This document shows positions 7,657 to 15,655 of a stretch of DNA of 64,000 bases, one piece after another (positions within the stretch are counted from its first letter, which is position 1; each line of letters starts with the position of its first letter). A model generated the notes under the pieces. That model saw only the letters and a program-made list of their open reading frames with translations. It had not been told where the DNA came from and ran no database searches. Position numbers and translations under genes: made by a program. Origin of the DNA: Agrobacterium albertimagni AOL15 (lineage in GTDB: Bacteria; Pseudomonadota; Alphaproteobacteria; Rhizobiales; Rhizobiaceae); NCBI RefSeq assembly GCF_000300855.1, contig NZ_ALJF01000006.1, positions 248,001 through 312,000 on the forward strand, in the 5' to 3' direction.

Positions 7657-8895
7657 ATGAAGAAGAACGTGCTCATCATCGGCGCCGGCGGCGTCGCCCA
7701 GGTGGTCGCGCACAAGTGCGCGCAGAACAACGACGTGCTCGGCGACATCCATATCGCCTCGCGCACAAAGGCGAAGTGCGACGCCATCATCGCTTCCGTG
7801 CATGAGAAGAAGGCGATGAAGCAAGAAGGCGTGCTCGAAGCCCACGCGCTCGACGCCCTCGACATCGAAGCCACCAAGGCTCTGATCAAGAAGCTGGGCA
7901 CCGAGATCGTCATCAATGTCGGCACCGCCTTCCTCAACATGTCGGTGCTGCGCGCCTGCATGGACACCGGCGTCGCCTATATCGACACCGCGATCCATGA
8001 AGAGCCGAACAAGATCTGCGAGACCCCGCCGTGGTACGGAAACTACGAGTGGAAGCGTGCCGAAGAATGCGAGGATAAGGGCATCACCGCCATCCTCGGC
8101 GCCGGCTTCGATCCGGGCGTGGTCAACGCCTATGCGCGTCTCGCCAAGGATGAATATCTCGACAAGGTGACCGACGTCGACATCGTCGACATCAATGCCG
8201 GCAGCCACGGCAAATACTTCGCCACCAACTTCGACCCGGAAATCAACTTCCGCGAATTCACCGGCGTCGTCTATTCCTGGCAGGGCGGCGAATGGAAGGT
8301 CAACAAGATGTTCGAGATCGGCAAGGACTACGACCTGCCGGTCGTCGGCACCCGCCGCGCCTATCTCTGCGGTCATGACGAAGTGCATTCTCTGGCCAAG
8401 AACATGGACGGCGCCGACGTGCGCTTCTGGATGGGCTTCGGCGATCACTACATCAACGTCTTCACCGTGCTCAAATCGATCGGCCTCCTCTCCGAACAGC
8501 CGGTCAAGCTCGCCGACGGTTCCGAAGTCGTGCCGCTGAAGGTCGTCAAGGCCTGCCTGCCCGACCCGTCGTCGCTCGCCCCGGAATACGAAGGCAAGAC
8601 CTGCATCGGCGACTACGTGAAGGGTTTAAAGGACGGCAAGGAAAAGACCGTCTTCCTGTATAACGTCGCCGACCACAAGGAAGCCTACAACGAAGTGGGC
8701 AGCCAGGGCATCAGCTACACCGCCGGCGTCCCCCCGGTTGCAGCCGCGATGCTCGTCGCGACAGGCGAATGGGACGTGAAGAAGATGGCCAATGTCGAAG
8801 AACTGCCGCCGAAGCCCTTCATCAACCTCCTGAACAAGATCGGCCTGCCGACCCGCATTCAGGACGAGGATGGCGATCGGGCGGTCGAGTTCTGA
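7657..8895 (+). CDS. Carboxynorspermidine/carboxyspermidine dehydrogenase (saccharopine dehydrogenase family)
   Basis: A 412-residue NAD(P)H-dependent enzyme that joins putrescine (or diaminopropane) with aspartate semialdehyde to give carboxyspermidine, the substrate of the adjacent decarboxylase. The Rossmann motif VLIIGAGGVAQ is at residues 5-15 and ILGAGFDPGVVN marks the family's second conserved segment. ATG at 7657 has a close GGAGTGG Shine-Dalgarno; the frame's earlier TTG adds eight unconserved residues. It is the second gene of the spermidine operon and is followed by an intrinsic terminator. A lysine-pathway saccharopine reductase is the alternative, but pairing with nspC makes the polyamine role far more likely. 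Confidence 0.92.
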   Translation: MKKNVLIIGAGGVAQVVAHKCAQNNDVLGDIHIASRTKAKCDAIIASVHEKKAMKQEGVLEAHALDALDIEATKALIKKLGTEIVINVGTAFLNMSVLRACMDTGVAYIDTAIHEEPNKICETPPWYGNYEWKRAEECEDKGITAILGAGFDPGVVNAYARLAKDEYLDKVTDVDIVDINAGSHGKYFATNFDPEINFREFTGVVYSWQGGEWKVNKMFEIGKDYDLPVVGTRRAYLCGHDEVHSLAKNMDGADVRFWMGFGDHYINVFTVLKSIGLLSEQPVKLADGSEVVPLKVVKACLPDPSSLAPEYEGKTCIGDYVKGLKDGKEKTVFLYNVADHKEAYNEVGSQGISYTAGVPPVAAAMLVATGEWDVKKMANVEELPPKPFINLLNKIGLPTRIQDEDGDRAVEF

Positions 8896-8933
8896 GAACG
8901 CGGTTTAGCGCTTGAGGATTGAGGGAATGCGGA

Positions 8934-8962
8934 CCCCGCCGGAGAGATCTGGCGGGGTTTTT
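8934..8962 (+). terminator. Intrinsic terminator of the spermidine operon
   Basis: CCCCGCC (8934-8940) and GGCGGGG (8951-8957) form a perfect seven-pair GC stem with a ten-base loop, followed by five T residues. It lies 39 bases after the dehydrogenase stop codon. Confidence 0.85.
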
Positions 8963-9029
8963 CGTTGGCCCAAAATCCTCGTCTGTCGTCATTCTTGGGC
9001 TTGTCCCGAGGAACTCCGGCCATTGCGGT

Positions 9030-9929
9030 TTATCGGTAGCTCTCAATCTTCGACCGCGTTACTTGGACATGCTCTAGCCCTGAGGAAGCCAGGAAGGCCT
9101 TGAGCCAGTTGATATCTGATCGGTGTTTAGGCCCAACAACAACTTCTCTGATAACCTCTTTTGCTGGATCGGCGATCAGACAAGATACAAATGGGCGCAG
9201 CATGGTTGGATCAGCGTGATATTCGACATCCGCTAACGCAACTCTGTGTCGATGGCGAAGCAGTCGCCATTCTCTTTCCTCATGAAACACCTCGGGTTTA
9301 GTGGCGTAAATCTGGAAGTGAAGGGGAGCAAGTATCTTTAGCAAATTGGCAAGAAGTTCGGGCGCTCTGTCGCATCGCCCCTCAAAAAGGCTTCCTGCGT
9401 CGTGCTGCCGGACCGCGAGGCGATACAGAGCAGCCTCCCTAGTTACACCGTCACGTAGCTTTACGAATTCGCCTTGACCCGAAAACACAAGCTGAAGCTC
9501 TTTTACAACTGGAGACAGTGTGTCAATCAGAGCATCTTCACCGTAACCAATTTTAGTCACTTCAAAAAACTGTGCCCCGAAGTTAATCGGTCCAAAGTCT
9601 TTGGCAAGCAACTTGGAGTCAAATCCAATAGCGAGGCCTGCACCATCGGCCCCATATGCCCTCCATTGACTCAGCAGATCGCCGTTCTCCGAAAGGCATA
9701 ACGCGAACCCCTCTGTCGAATCAGCATATCCCTCTACAATGACTGCTGCGACATCGATGACCCCTGCAGCTAGACCAGTTGACGAAAGAAGCCGAGAAAA
9801 CACACGTGCCAATACGCGGCCTTCAAGAATGTCATTGGCAGCAGACAGCGCAGACAGGCGAAATGTTCTAGATTTCAGAATTGCTGCACCAGTTGGTGTA
9901 GAACAATAATGATATAGAACCTGACTCAT
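9030..9929 (-). CDS. DUF2971 domain-containing protein
   Basis: A 299-residue protein with the layout of DUF2971 proteins: N-terminal LYHYCSTPTGAAILKSRTFRLS, a central ALCLSENGDLLSQWRAYGADG, and EVFHEEREWRLLRHRHR in the C-terminal half. The DUF has no firmly established activity; members occur often on accessory islands and beside defence genes. ATG at 9929 was preferred to a TTG four codons upstream. The gene lies in a patch visibly richer in A+T, with codon use unlike the neighbouring operon, which suggests horizontal acquisition. It may be co-transcribed with the small P-loop-like gene upstream on the same strand. Confidence 0.8.
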   Translation of the reverse strand: MSQVLYHYCSTPTGAAILKSRTFRLSALSAANDILEGRVLARVFSRLLSSTGLAAGVIDVAAVIVEGYADSTEGFALCLSENGDLLSQWRAYGADGAGLAIGFDSKLLAKDFGPINFGAQFFEVTKIGYGEDALIDTLSPVVKELQLVFSGQGEFVKLRDGVTREAALYRLAVRQHDAGSLFEGRCDRAPELLANLLKILAPLHFQIYATKPEVFHEEREWRLLRHRHRVALADVEYHADPTMLRPFVSCLIADPAKEVIREVVVGPKHRSDINWLKAFLASSGLEHVQVTRSKIESYR

Positions 9930-9978
9930 TTCTTTGTCCAACCATTCTAACAGCGACAGCGTTGAAGATGGGATAGTT

Positions 9979-10518
9979 TTACTTAACTAGCGCGTTGGAA
10001 ATCCAAAACCAAAGGTCGCGACCTAGGGCCTGCAATTGCCCGCCTGGGTCAGATGACCAAGGGTTGGGAATTGTCCAGCGTTCATCCCAGTTCATCCTCC
10101 AAATAGGAGGAAAATTGTGTCGATTGTCGCCTGTGTCAGTTGTTAGAATGACCGAGACTGCGACCGCATCGAAGCCTGCGGAATGTGCCACGTCAATCAT
10201 ATGTTGAATGTCAGTTTGATCGTTCTTGCCGACATGGCTTGGCATAATAATCAGTTCTCGCGTCCGCCACTGAGGGTCGTTCCCGTCAAGTGCCGCCTCT
10301 ATCGATTCATAAGTGCTTTTTTCGGTCTCTTGGAACGATCGACCGAAGATGTAAGCATCTACAGGGCGCCCAAACGGCGTTTCTAGTTGGCGGACACCCT
10401 TCGCATACTTCTTGAAATCCATCCCCATTCCTTGAGAGGCTAAAGCGCGAATAATGGTTGTTTTCCCGTAGTTATTGTTCGCGAGCGGAACCACAAATAG
10501 CCGACGACAAATTCTCAT
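9979..10518 (-). CDS. Small P-loop-like protein of unknown function
   Basis: A 179-residue protein. After a hydrophobic strand (RLFVVPL) it carries ANNNYGKTT at residues 13-21. This resembles a Walker A motif with the first glycine replaced by alanine, followed by a helix (IIRALASQG). No classical Walker B is obvious; RELIIMPSHVG may be the next core strand. I do not recognise the family. It lies 50 bases upstream of the DUF2971 gene on the same strand, in the same A+T-rich patch, so the two could form an acquired pair. No partner domain or membrane segment is visible. Confidence 0.65.
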   Translation of the reverse strand: MRICRRLFVVPLANNNYGKTTIIRALASQGMGMDFKKYAKGVRQLETPFGRPVDAYIFGRSFQETEKSTYESIEAALDGNDPQWRTRELIIMPSHVGKNDQTDIQHMIDVAHSAGFDAVAVSVILTTDTGDNRHNFPPIWRMNWDERWTIPNPWSSDPGGQLQALGRDLWFWISNALVK

Positions 10519-10604
10519 TTCGCCCCCTCATCAGTTGAATCGAAAGCACACAACAACACTACATGGTTGCTGGAGTCTATACTGCCTAGAACGTGGAGGG
10601 GCAC

Positions 10605-10700
10605 ATGCAGCTCAACGCTGTTGGAATTTGGGGCTTTGACGTGACGGAGTTTGCTGTCTCGTCGACTAAATCAGCACAGTTTCAAGCCGTCAAAAAGTAG
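10605..10700 (+). CDS. Possible 31-residue ORF in the islet border
   Basis: A short frame (MQLNAVGIWGFDVTEFAVSS and eleven more residues) is preceded by GGAGGGG six to eleven bases before the ATG, an unusually good ribosome site. I recognise no family. The rest of 10519-10860 shows no other gene and reads as a non-coding junction between the A+T-rich islet and the truncated vapC. It could be a genuine small protein, the remnant of a lost gene, or chance. Confidence 0.25.
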   Translation: MQLNAVGIWGFDVTEFAVSSTKSAQFQAVKK

Positions 10701-10860
10701 CGGCTAATGCTGCCTGGAACACGGTGCGTTCAACGAATTGTTGTGGTCAATAGGGTCGATTTGCGGCGTCAACATACCACCGCCATCTTATGGGGCGACA
10801 CCGTTGACAGATAACGCACCCCACCCACTTCTGGCCTCGCTCCCTAGGCACTCAGCCGCA

Positions 10861-10911
10861 TCACGGTGACAGCAGCGACAGCACATCTGTATCGAGCAGA
10901 TAACCGCTCAC
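10861..10911 (-). pseudogene. vapC: Truncated VapC/PIN toxin remnant
   Basis: The phd TGA overlaps a GTG (10911) that opens a frame encoding SGYLLDTDVLSLLSP, the standard N-terminus of a VapC PIN-domain ribonuclease including the first catalytic Asp. After 16 codons the frame meets TGA at 10861-10863. The downstream sequence does not continue as a PIN domain in any frame that I could follow. Intact VapC proteins are about 130-140 residues, so this is a broken toxin beside an intact antitoxin. Confidence 0.75.
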
Positions 10912-11174
10912 AACTCGATCTCGCGCGACGGCAGCCGGTTGCGCGTAAATACCTCGCAACCGAGATCCACATCGGCGGGAAACAGTTTGAGATGTGCCAC
11001 AAGGCTGAGGCGGTCCTTGGCGAGCGCCCGCTTGGCCGCCTCCGCCGCCTCGACGCTGACCAGCACCGCCACCGGCTTGCCATGCTTGGTAATGGTGACG
11101 AATTCGCCTGCGGCCGCGTCATCGACCAGCCCCGAGAGCCCGGCCTTGGCTTCCTTCACCCCGATGCTGGACAT
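10908..11174 (-). CDS. Phd/YefM-family antitoxin (orphaned)
   Basis: An 88-residue antitoxin of the Phd/YefM family: MSSIGVKEAKAGLSGLVDDA followed by EFVTITKHGKPVAVLVS, the classic DNA-binding N-terminal domain. The C-terminal tail (LGCEVFTRNRLPSREIEL) would normally wrap the toxin. Its stop overlaps the start of a vapC remnant, so the partner toxin is lost. The protein could still bind its operator or antagonise a related toxin elsewhere; that is inference. Confidence 0.85.
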   Translation of the reverse strand: MSSIGVKEAKAGLSGLVDDAAAGEFVTITKHGKPVAVLVSVEAAEAAKRALAKDRLSLVAHLKLFPADVDLGCEVFTRNRLPSREIEL

Positions 11175-11312
11175 CGCGACACCTCACAGAGTGACCACCA
11201 GAGACCACATTATGCGCCGACACCCCGTGATCCACAACGTCCCCATATCCAACCCCGCCCCCGCCATGCTACGAGGCCGCCTCCGACCACCTACACCCCG
11301 AGACACCCGCTT

Positions 11313-11816
11313 ATGCCCCCAGCCCTCTACACCGACCTCACCGCCACCCTCCGCCCTCTCCTCACCGAACTCCACCAAACCCCGGACATTTTCCAGACCT
11401 GGGATACCCATCTGGAGCTCGTCGCGGCCGGCGGTCTCGTTGTGGTCAAGTCGAAGCGGGCGAAGGGGCTGGTCGACAGCCTGTTCTGGGGCCGCGCGCC
11501 GCGATCGTCAGAGAACAAGCAATTGCCGGAAGCGACAGCCTTTGCCGCCATCGATCGCTTCCTCGGCCTCGGCGCCCATCTAGCGCTGTCGGATGCGCTT
11601 CCCGAAGGCGCGGTGCTGGATGAAGCCTTTCCCCATTGCGCGGTGAAATTCTCCTATCGCAAGAAGGGCGCGCCCAAGGCTCAGTCACTGTCGATGATCT
11701 TCATCGGCTTCAATGATGAGGCGGATGCGATCGCCTATGCGGAGCGCGCAGAAGGCAAGTTGCCGCTGGTCATGACCCGGCCTCTGATGGCTGACCGGCT
11801 GCACGAGTGGCGCTGA
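11313..11816 (+). CDS. Conserved hypothetical protein
   Basis: A 167-residue soluble protein beginning MPPALYTDLTATLRPLLTEL. No catalytic motif, signal peptide or membrane helix is apparent, and I do not recognise the family. The start at 11313 lacks a clear Shine-Dalgarno sequence; the frame is open further upstream but that part is low-complexity Pro/Thr-rich and unlikely to be translated. The regular codon use, typical of this genome, supports a real gene. Confidence 0.7.
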   Translation: MPPALYTDLTATLRPLLTELHQTPDIFQTWDTHLELVAAGGLVVVKSKRAKGLVDSLFWGRAPRSSENKQLPEATAFAAIDRFLGLGAHLALSDALPEGAVLDEAFPHCAVKFSYRKKGAPKAQSLSMIFIGFNDEADAIAYAERAEGKLPLVMTRPLMADRLHEWR

Positions 11817-11897
11817 AAGCAGGCTCATCTGCCTGAGACGACGGAACTTTCGGGCTTCCTGCGACTTTCTCCGCCACGACATCAAAGGAGCCTCATC

Positions 11898-12230
11898 ATG
11901 TCCGCCAAGTTCCTGCGCGCAGCGCTTGTTACCACGCTCGCCCTCGCCGGCCTTCCGCTCGCAGCCCCCTTCGCCGCCCCGGCATCCGCGCAAGGGATCG
12001 AACTGCGCGTTGGCCCCGATGGTGTGCGCCCGATCATCCGAGACCGTGATCGTGACCGTCGCGATCGCGGCTGCAGCCCGCGCGAAGCCCAGCGTGCAGC
12101 AGCCCAGGAGGGCCTGCGCCGCGCCGAAGTGGTGCGCGTCACCGATCGCAGCATCACTGTTCGCGGCTTCACCCGTCGCGGCCCCGAACAGCTGCGTTTC
12201 GCCAACCGTCGCGGCTGCCCGCTGATCTGA
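11898..12230 (+). CDS. Small secreted basic protein
   Basis: A 110-residue protein with a clear Sec signal peptide (AALVTTLALAGLPLAAPFAA, probable cleavage after ASA at about residue 31). The mature part is Arg/Asp-rich (repeated RDRDR) and holds two cysteines that could form a disulfide. The motif VVRVTDRSITVRGFTRRGP suggests a small beta-rich periplasmic domain. ATG at 11898 follows AAAGGAG. Similar short antigen-like secreted proteins are common in rhizobia, with no known function. An intrinsic terminator follows. Confidence 0.75.
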   Translation: MSAKFLRAALVTTLALAGLPLAAPFAAPASAQGIELRVGPDGVRPIIRDRDRDRRDRGCSPREAQRAAAQEGLRRAEVVRVTDRSITVRGFTRRGPEQLRFANRRGCPLI

Positions 12231-12252
12231 TCGAAAGAGCCTGAAACGAACA

Positions 12253-12283
12253 AGCCGCCGGATCGCTCCGGCGGCTTTTTTTT
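12253..12283 (+). terminator. Intrinsic terminator
   Basis: AGCCGCCGG (12253-12261) pairs with CCGGCGGCT (12268-12276) around a six-base loop, followed by eight T residues. It ends the small secreted protein gene and faces the clpP-like gene that ends at 12304. Confidence 0.9.
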
Positions 12284-12303
12284 GTATTCGCGGCAAAAAC
12301 CGA

Positions 12304-12888
12304 TCAGCCGATATCGGCGTGGCTTTCGATGATCTTGCCGACCAGGCCATAGGTGACGGCATCTTCGGCCGACAGCCAGTAGTCGCGGTCGATATCCTTG
12401 GCGATCTTCTCCTGGCTCTGGCCGGTGGCCTTCGCGTAGATCTTGATCAGGCGCTCGTTCATCTTGATGATTTCGCGGGCCTGGATCTCAATGTCGGAGG
12501 CCATGCCGCGTGTGCCGCCAGACGGCTGGTGCATCAGGAAGCGGGTGTTCGGCAGCGCCAAGCGACGCTCCTTCGGCACCGCGACGAAAATCAGTGAGCC
12601 GGCAGATGCAGCCCAACCGGTCGCGATGATCCAGACCTTCGGCTTGATGAACTTGATCATGTCATGGATCGCGTCACCGGCTTCCACATGACCGCCCGGC
12701 GAGCAGACGAACACGCGGATGTCTTCATCCGATGCGGCAGCGAGCGCGACGAGCTGCGTGCAGACCTTCTGCGCCAGCTCCATGGTGATACCGCCATAGA
12801 TGAAGATCGAACGCGACTTGAAGAGGTTCGCTTCCGTTTCCTTGCCGATCGGCAGTTCCTTGCTCTTGTCGTCTTCGTCTTCGTTCAT
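12304..12888 (-). CDS. clpP: ClpP-family serine protease (paralogue)
   Basis: A 194-residue ClpP-type protease subunit. The triad is present: Ser95 in GWAASAGSL, His120 in FLMHQPSGG and Asp169 in [17 protein letters not shown]. The Ser motif differs from canonical GxAASMGAxLL, marking this as one of the divergent ClpP paralogues seen in rhizobia and not the main housekeeping ClpP that sits with clpX. The acidic N-terminus ([11 protein letters not shown]) is also unlike a processed housekeeping ClpP. ATG at 12888 was chosen over an adjacent GTG. No Clp ATPase is adjacent. Confidence 0.88.
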   Translation of the reverse strand: MNEDEDDKSKELPIGKETEANLFKSRSIFIYGGITMELAQKVCTQLVALAAASDEDIRVFVCSPGGHVEAGDAIHDMIKFIKPKVWIIATGWAASAGSLIFVAVPKERRLALPNTRFLMHQPSGGTRGMASDIEIQAREIIKMNERLIKIYAKATGQSQEKIAKDIDRDYWLSAEDAVTYGLVGKIIESHADIG

Positions 12889-13073
12889 CACAGGGGACAG
12901 TCCTCGTTGGTTTGGCTTATCCGCACATAGTGCGTCTCATGGCTTAAGACAATGCGGGAAAAAGACAAGCACGGAAGCGATGAACAGGAGGTTGACGCGA
13001 GGGCCTTGTCGAACCCTGTCCAACACCTGTTCTTAATATTAGCGGGTTAGCTTGCCTTACCCAAGGAGCGCCC

Positions 13074-14417
13074 ATGACCGAGACCATCCGCCTGGCAGAA
13101 CTGATCGAGGCCTTGAGCCACGCGCTCGACATGACCGAGGGCCAGCCGGCCGGCCATTGCGTGCGCTGCTGCTTCATCGGCACGCGCATCGGCCAGGCGC
13201 TCGGCCTCGATGAACAGGCGCTGCGCGATCTCTATTACACCCTGCTTTTGAAGGATCTCGGCTGCTCGTCGAATGCCGCCCGCATCTGCGAGCTCTATCT
13301 GGCCGATGACCTGAAGTTCAAACGCGATTTCAAGCTGGTCGACGGCTCCTTCCCGCAGATCCTGAAATTCGTGCTCTCCCACACCGGCATGGAGGCAGGG
13401 CTGGCCGAGCGTTTCCGCGGCATCCTCAATGTCTTCAAGAATGGCGGCGAGATTTCGACCAGCCTCATCCAGACGCGCTGCCAGCGCGGCGCCGAGATCG
13501 CCCGGCAGATGCGTTTTTCCGAAGAAGTGGCCAAGGGCATTCTCGATCTCGATGAACATGTCGATGGCGGCGGCCAGCCGCTCGGCCGCAAGGGTGCGGA
13601 AATCCATCTTTTCGCCCGCATCGCACTCATGGCCCAAGTGATCGACGTCTTCTTCGTCCATCAGGGCCCGGAAGCAGCCCTTGTCGAAGTGAAGAAGCGT
13701 GCTGGCAGCTGGTTCGATCCGGAACTAGTGACCATCTTCGAAAGGCTCGCCACCCCGGTCTTCTTCGCCGAGCTCGGCTCCGACAATCTCGAAGCCTATG
13801 TGCTGGCGCTTGAACCGGGGCGCCAGGCAGTGATGGCCGACGAATGTTATCTCGATGATATCGCCGCAGGCTTTGCCCGCGTCATCGATGCCAAGAGCCC
13901 CTTCACCTCGGGGCATAGCGATCGCGTCGCGCTGTTTACCGACATGATCGCCGAGGAAATGGGCATGGCATTGCCCGAGCGCCGCCGCCTGAAGCGTGCT
14001 GCCCTGCTGCATGACATCGGCAAGCTCGGCGTTTCCAACAGCGTGCTCGACAAGCCGGGCCGGCTGGAGGGCGAAGAGTGGCAACAAATGCAGCGCCACG
14101 CAGAGTTTTCCGAGACCATCCTATCACGCGTCGCAGCCTTCGCCGATCTCGCTTTGATCGGCGGTGCCCATCACGAAAAGCTCGACGGCTCCGGCTATCC
14201 CCGCGGCCTCAAAGGCGAACAGATTTCCTTCGAAACCCGCATCGTCGCAACCGCCGATGTCTTCGATGCGCTCACCGCCGACCGCCCCTACCGCGCCGCC
14301 ATGCCGGTCGAAAAGGCACTCGCCATCCTCCGGGAAGGCGCCGGCCGCCACCACGACGAAACCTGCATTGCAGCGCTGGAGCGGGCCTTGGCACGGGCGG
14401 AGCTCAAGGCGGCGTAA
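13074..14417 (+). CDS. HD-GYP cyclic-di-GMP phosphodiesterase
   Basis: A 447-residue protein with an HD-like N-terminal half and a C-terminal HD-GYP domain. HDIGKLG starts at His313, HHEKLDGSGYP at 366-376 with GYP at 374-376, and TADVFDALTADRPYR follows, so the metal site looks intact. The N-terminal half carries the related but degenerate LLKDLGCSSNAA, with HD changed to KD. No membrane helices are seen. ATG at 13074 has AAGGAG nearby. It is expected to hydrolyse c-di-GMP. It probably acts alone; the downstream parDE has its own ribosome site. Confidence 0.92.
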   Translation: MTETIRLAELIEALSHALDMTEGQPAGHCVRCCFIGTRIGQALGLDEQALRDLYYTLLLKDLGCSSNAARICELYLADDLKFKRDFKLVDGSFPQILKFVLSHTGMEAGLAERFRGILNVFKNGGEISTSLIQTRCQRGAEIARQMRFSEEVAKGILDLDEHVDGGGQPLGRKGAEIHLFARIALMAQVIDVFFVHQGPEAALVEVKKRAGSWFDPELVTIFERLATPVFFAELGSDNLEAYVLALEPGRQAVMADECYLDDIAAGFARVIDAKSPFTSGHSDRVALFTDMIAEEMGMALPERRRLKRAALLHDIGKLGVSNSVLDKPGRLEGEEWQQMQRHAEFSETILSRVAAFADLALIGGAHHEKLDGSGYPRGLKGEQISFETRIVATADVFDALTADRPYRAAMPVEKALAILREGAGRHHDETCIAALERALARAELKAA

Positions 14418-14493
14418 TCGATCGCTGCACCCGAGAACACATGGTTCATTGTTCTGCTGCAGGGTGGTATGCTGGCAGTCAGGAGATAGAGCC

Positions 14494-14778
14494 ATGTCCG
14501 AAAACGCAGCCGTCGCATTGCCGCTGTCGAAACAGACCGTCGAAAGAATTGACGCTGCAGTTCGAACTGGGCGCTTCGACAGTCGTGAGGCTGCCATACT
14601 GGAAGGCCTGGACGCACTGTCGCAGCGGGACGAGGATCTTGAGCAATGGCTGCATCGGGACGTGATCCCGACCATTGAGGAAATGCGCAAGGCCCCTGAA
14701 AGCTCAGTCCACTCGGGGAATGCACGACAGCTACTCCACGGGCATCTGAGTGAACAGCTGTCTCGTCGCAGCGAATGA
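14494..14778 (+). CDS. parD: ParD-like antitoxin
   Basis: A 94-residue antitoxin. The N-terminal region (LPLSKQTVERIDAAVRTGRF, then DSREAAILEGLDAL) has the ribbon-helix-helix layout of ParD, and the tail is the flexible toxin-binding part. ATG at 14494 follows AGGAGATAGA. Its stop overlaps the parE start by four bases (ATGA), the standard coupled antitoxin-first arrangement. Confidence 0.87.
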   Translation: MSENAAVALPLSKQTVERIDAAVRTGRFDSREAAILEGLDALSQRDEDLEQWLHRDVIPTIEEMRKAPESSVHSGNARQLLHGHLSEQLSRRSE

Positions 14779-15074
14779 CTCGCGTCGTCGTCTTCAGCCC
14801 GAAGGCGATCAGCGACATCGCCGAACTTCTGGACTATCTGCTGCCGCGGGCCGGAGAGCGAACGACCCGACGCTTCATCGACGATCTCGTCGACTATTGC
14901 GAAGGATTCGCTCTGTTTCCGGAGCGAGGGACCAGCCGGGAGGACGTTGCGTCTGGTCTGAGGGTCGTCGGTTACCGTCGTCGAGCCTCGAGTGCCTTCC
15001 TCGTGGAGGACCAGACCGTCACGATCATCAGGATCTTCTATGCCGGCCGCGCGGTCCGTTTGGAACCGGGCTGA
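14775..15074 (+). CDS. parE: RelE/ParE-family toxin
   Basis: A 99-residue toxin of the RelE/ParE superfamily: VVVFSPKAISDIAELLDYL (N-terminal strand and helix), FALFPERGTSRED, LRVVGYRRRASSAFLV and the C-terminal strand TVTIIRIFYAGRAV. ParE proteins inhibit DNA gyrase and RelE proteins cleave mRNA; the sequence is closer to ParE. It is translationally coupled to the upstream antitoxin. The convergent Lrp gene ends four bases beyond. Confidence 0.88.
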   Translation: MTRVVVFSPKAISDIAELLDYLLPRAGERTTRRFIDDLVDYCEGFALFPERGTSREDVASGLRVVGYRRRASSAFLVEDQTVTIIRIFYAGRAVRLEPG

Positions 15075-15077
15075 CAC

Positions 15078-15509
15078 CTACCGCGATATCCGCGTCGACA
15101 GGATGATCGACGACAGCGTCCGCTCGACACCGGACAATTCGCCGATCCGGTCGATCAATCGGTCTAGCTCCGAGATTGATGGCGCAGCGACGATGGCGAT
15201 CAGGTCGTAAGGACCGTTGACTGAATAGAGTGCGGCCACTTCGCGGATGGCGGTGAGTTCTCTGGTCACCACCGTCAAAGCCTTTGGTGCAATGGTAATC
15301 ATCACATGCGCCCGGATCAGCTCGCTGTGATAGGCATCGGAGAGCCGCACCTGATAGCCGGCAATCACCCCCTGCGCTTCCAGCCGCTCAAGCCGGGCCT
15401 GAACGGTGGTGCGGGAAAGATTGAGCCGCCTCGCGAGCTCCGCCACCGGCATCCGCGCATTCTCCGAAAGCAGGGAGAGCAACTCCCGATCCTTGTCCGT
15501 GATCTGCAT
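15078..15509 (-). CDS. Lrp/AsnC-family transcriptional regulator
   Basis: A 143-residue regulator. The N-terminal winged helix-turn-helix (LLSENARMPVAELARRLNLS with TVQARLERLEAQGVIAGYQV) is followed by a RAM-type ligand-binding domain (VTRELTAIREVAALYSVNGPYDLIAIV). ATG at 15509 was chosen; a TTG three codons upstream is possible, and neither has a strong ribosome site. It is divergent from the saccharopine dehydrogenase-like gene, so it probably controls that gene and itself in response to an amino acid, possibly lysine. Two palindromes lie between them. Confidence 0.9.
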   Translation of the reverse strand: MQITDKDRELLSLLSENARMPVAELARRLNLSRTTVQARLERLEAQGVIAGYQVRLSDAYHSELIRAHVMITIAPKALTVVTRELTAIREVAALYSVNGPYDLIAIVAAPSISELDRLIDRIGELSGVERTLSSIILSTRISR

Positions 15510-15551
15510 TTTGCCCAACTTGTTCGTCGATACGTCCGTATTGATACCGCA

Positions 15552-15634
15552 ATCTGATCAGATCGTCACTTGGAATCGACAGCCTCCGCCCGCACACTGC
15601 TTCGACAAATGACACCTTGTCCGATTTACGGACA
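15552..15634. promoter_or_regulatory. Candidate Lrp operators in the divergent intergenic region
   Basis: Two perfect inverted repeats occur in the 146-base gap between the Lrp gene and its divergent target: ATCTGATCAGAT at 15552-15563 and TGTCCG-N5-CGGACA at 15618-15634. The second lies 21 bases before the target's ATG. Placement fits Lrp-type control; binding is inferred. Confidence 0.45.
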
Positions 15635-15655
15635 TGAAGCATGCGAGGGGCAACC

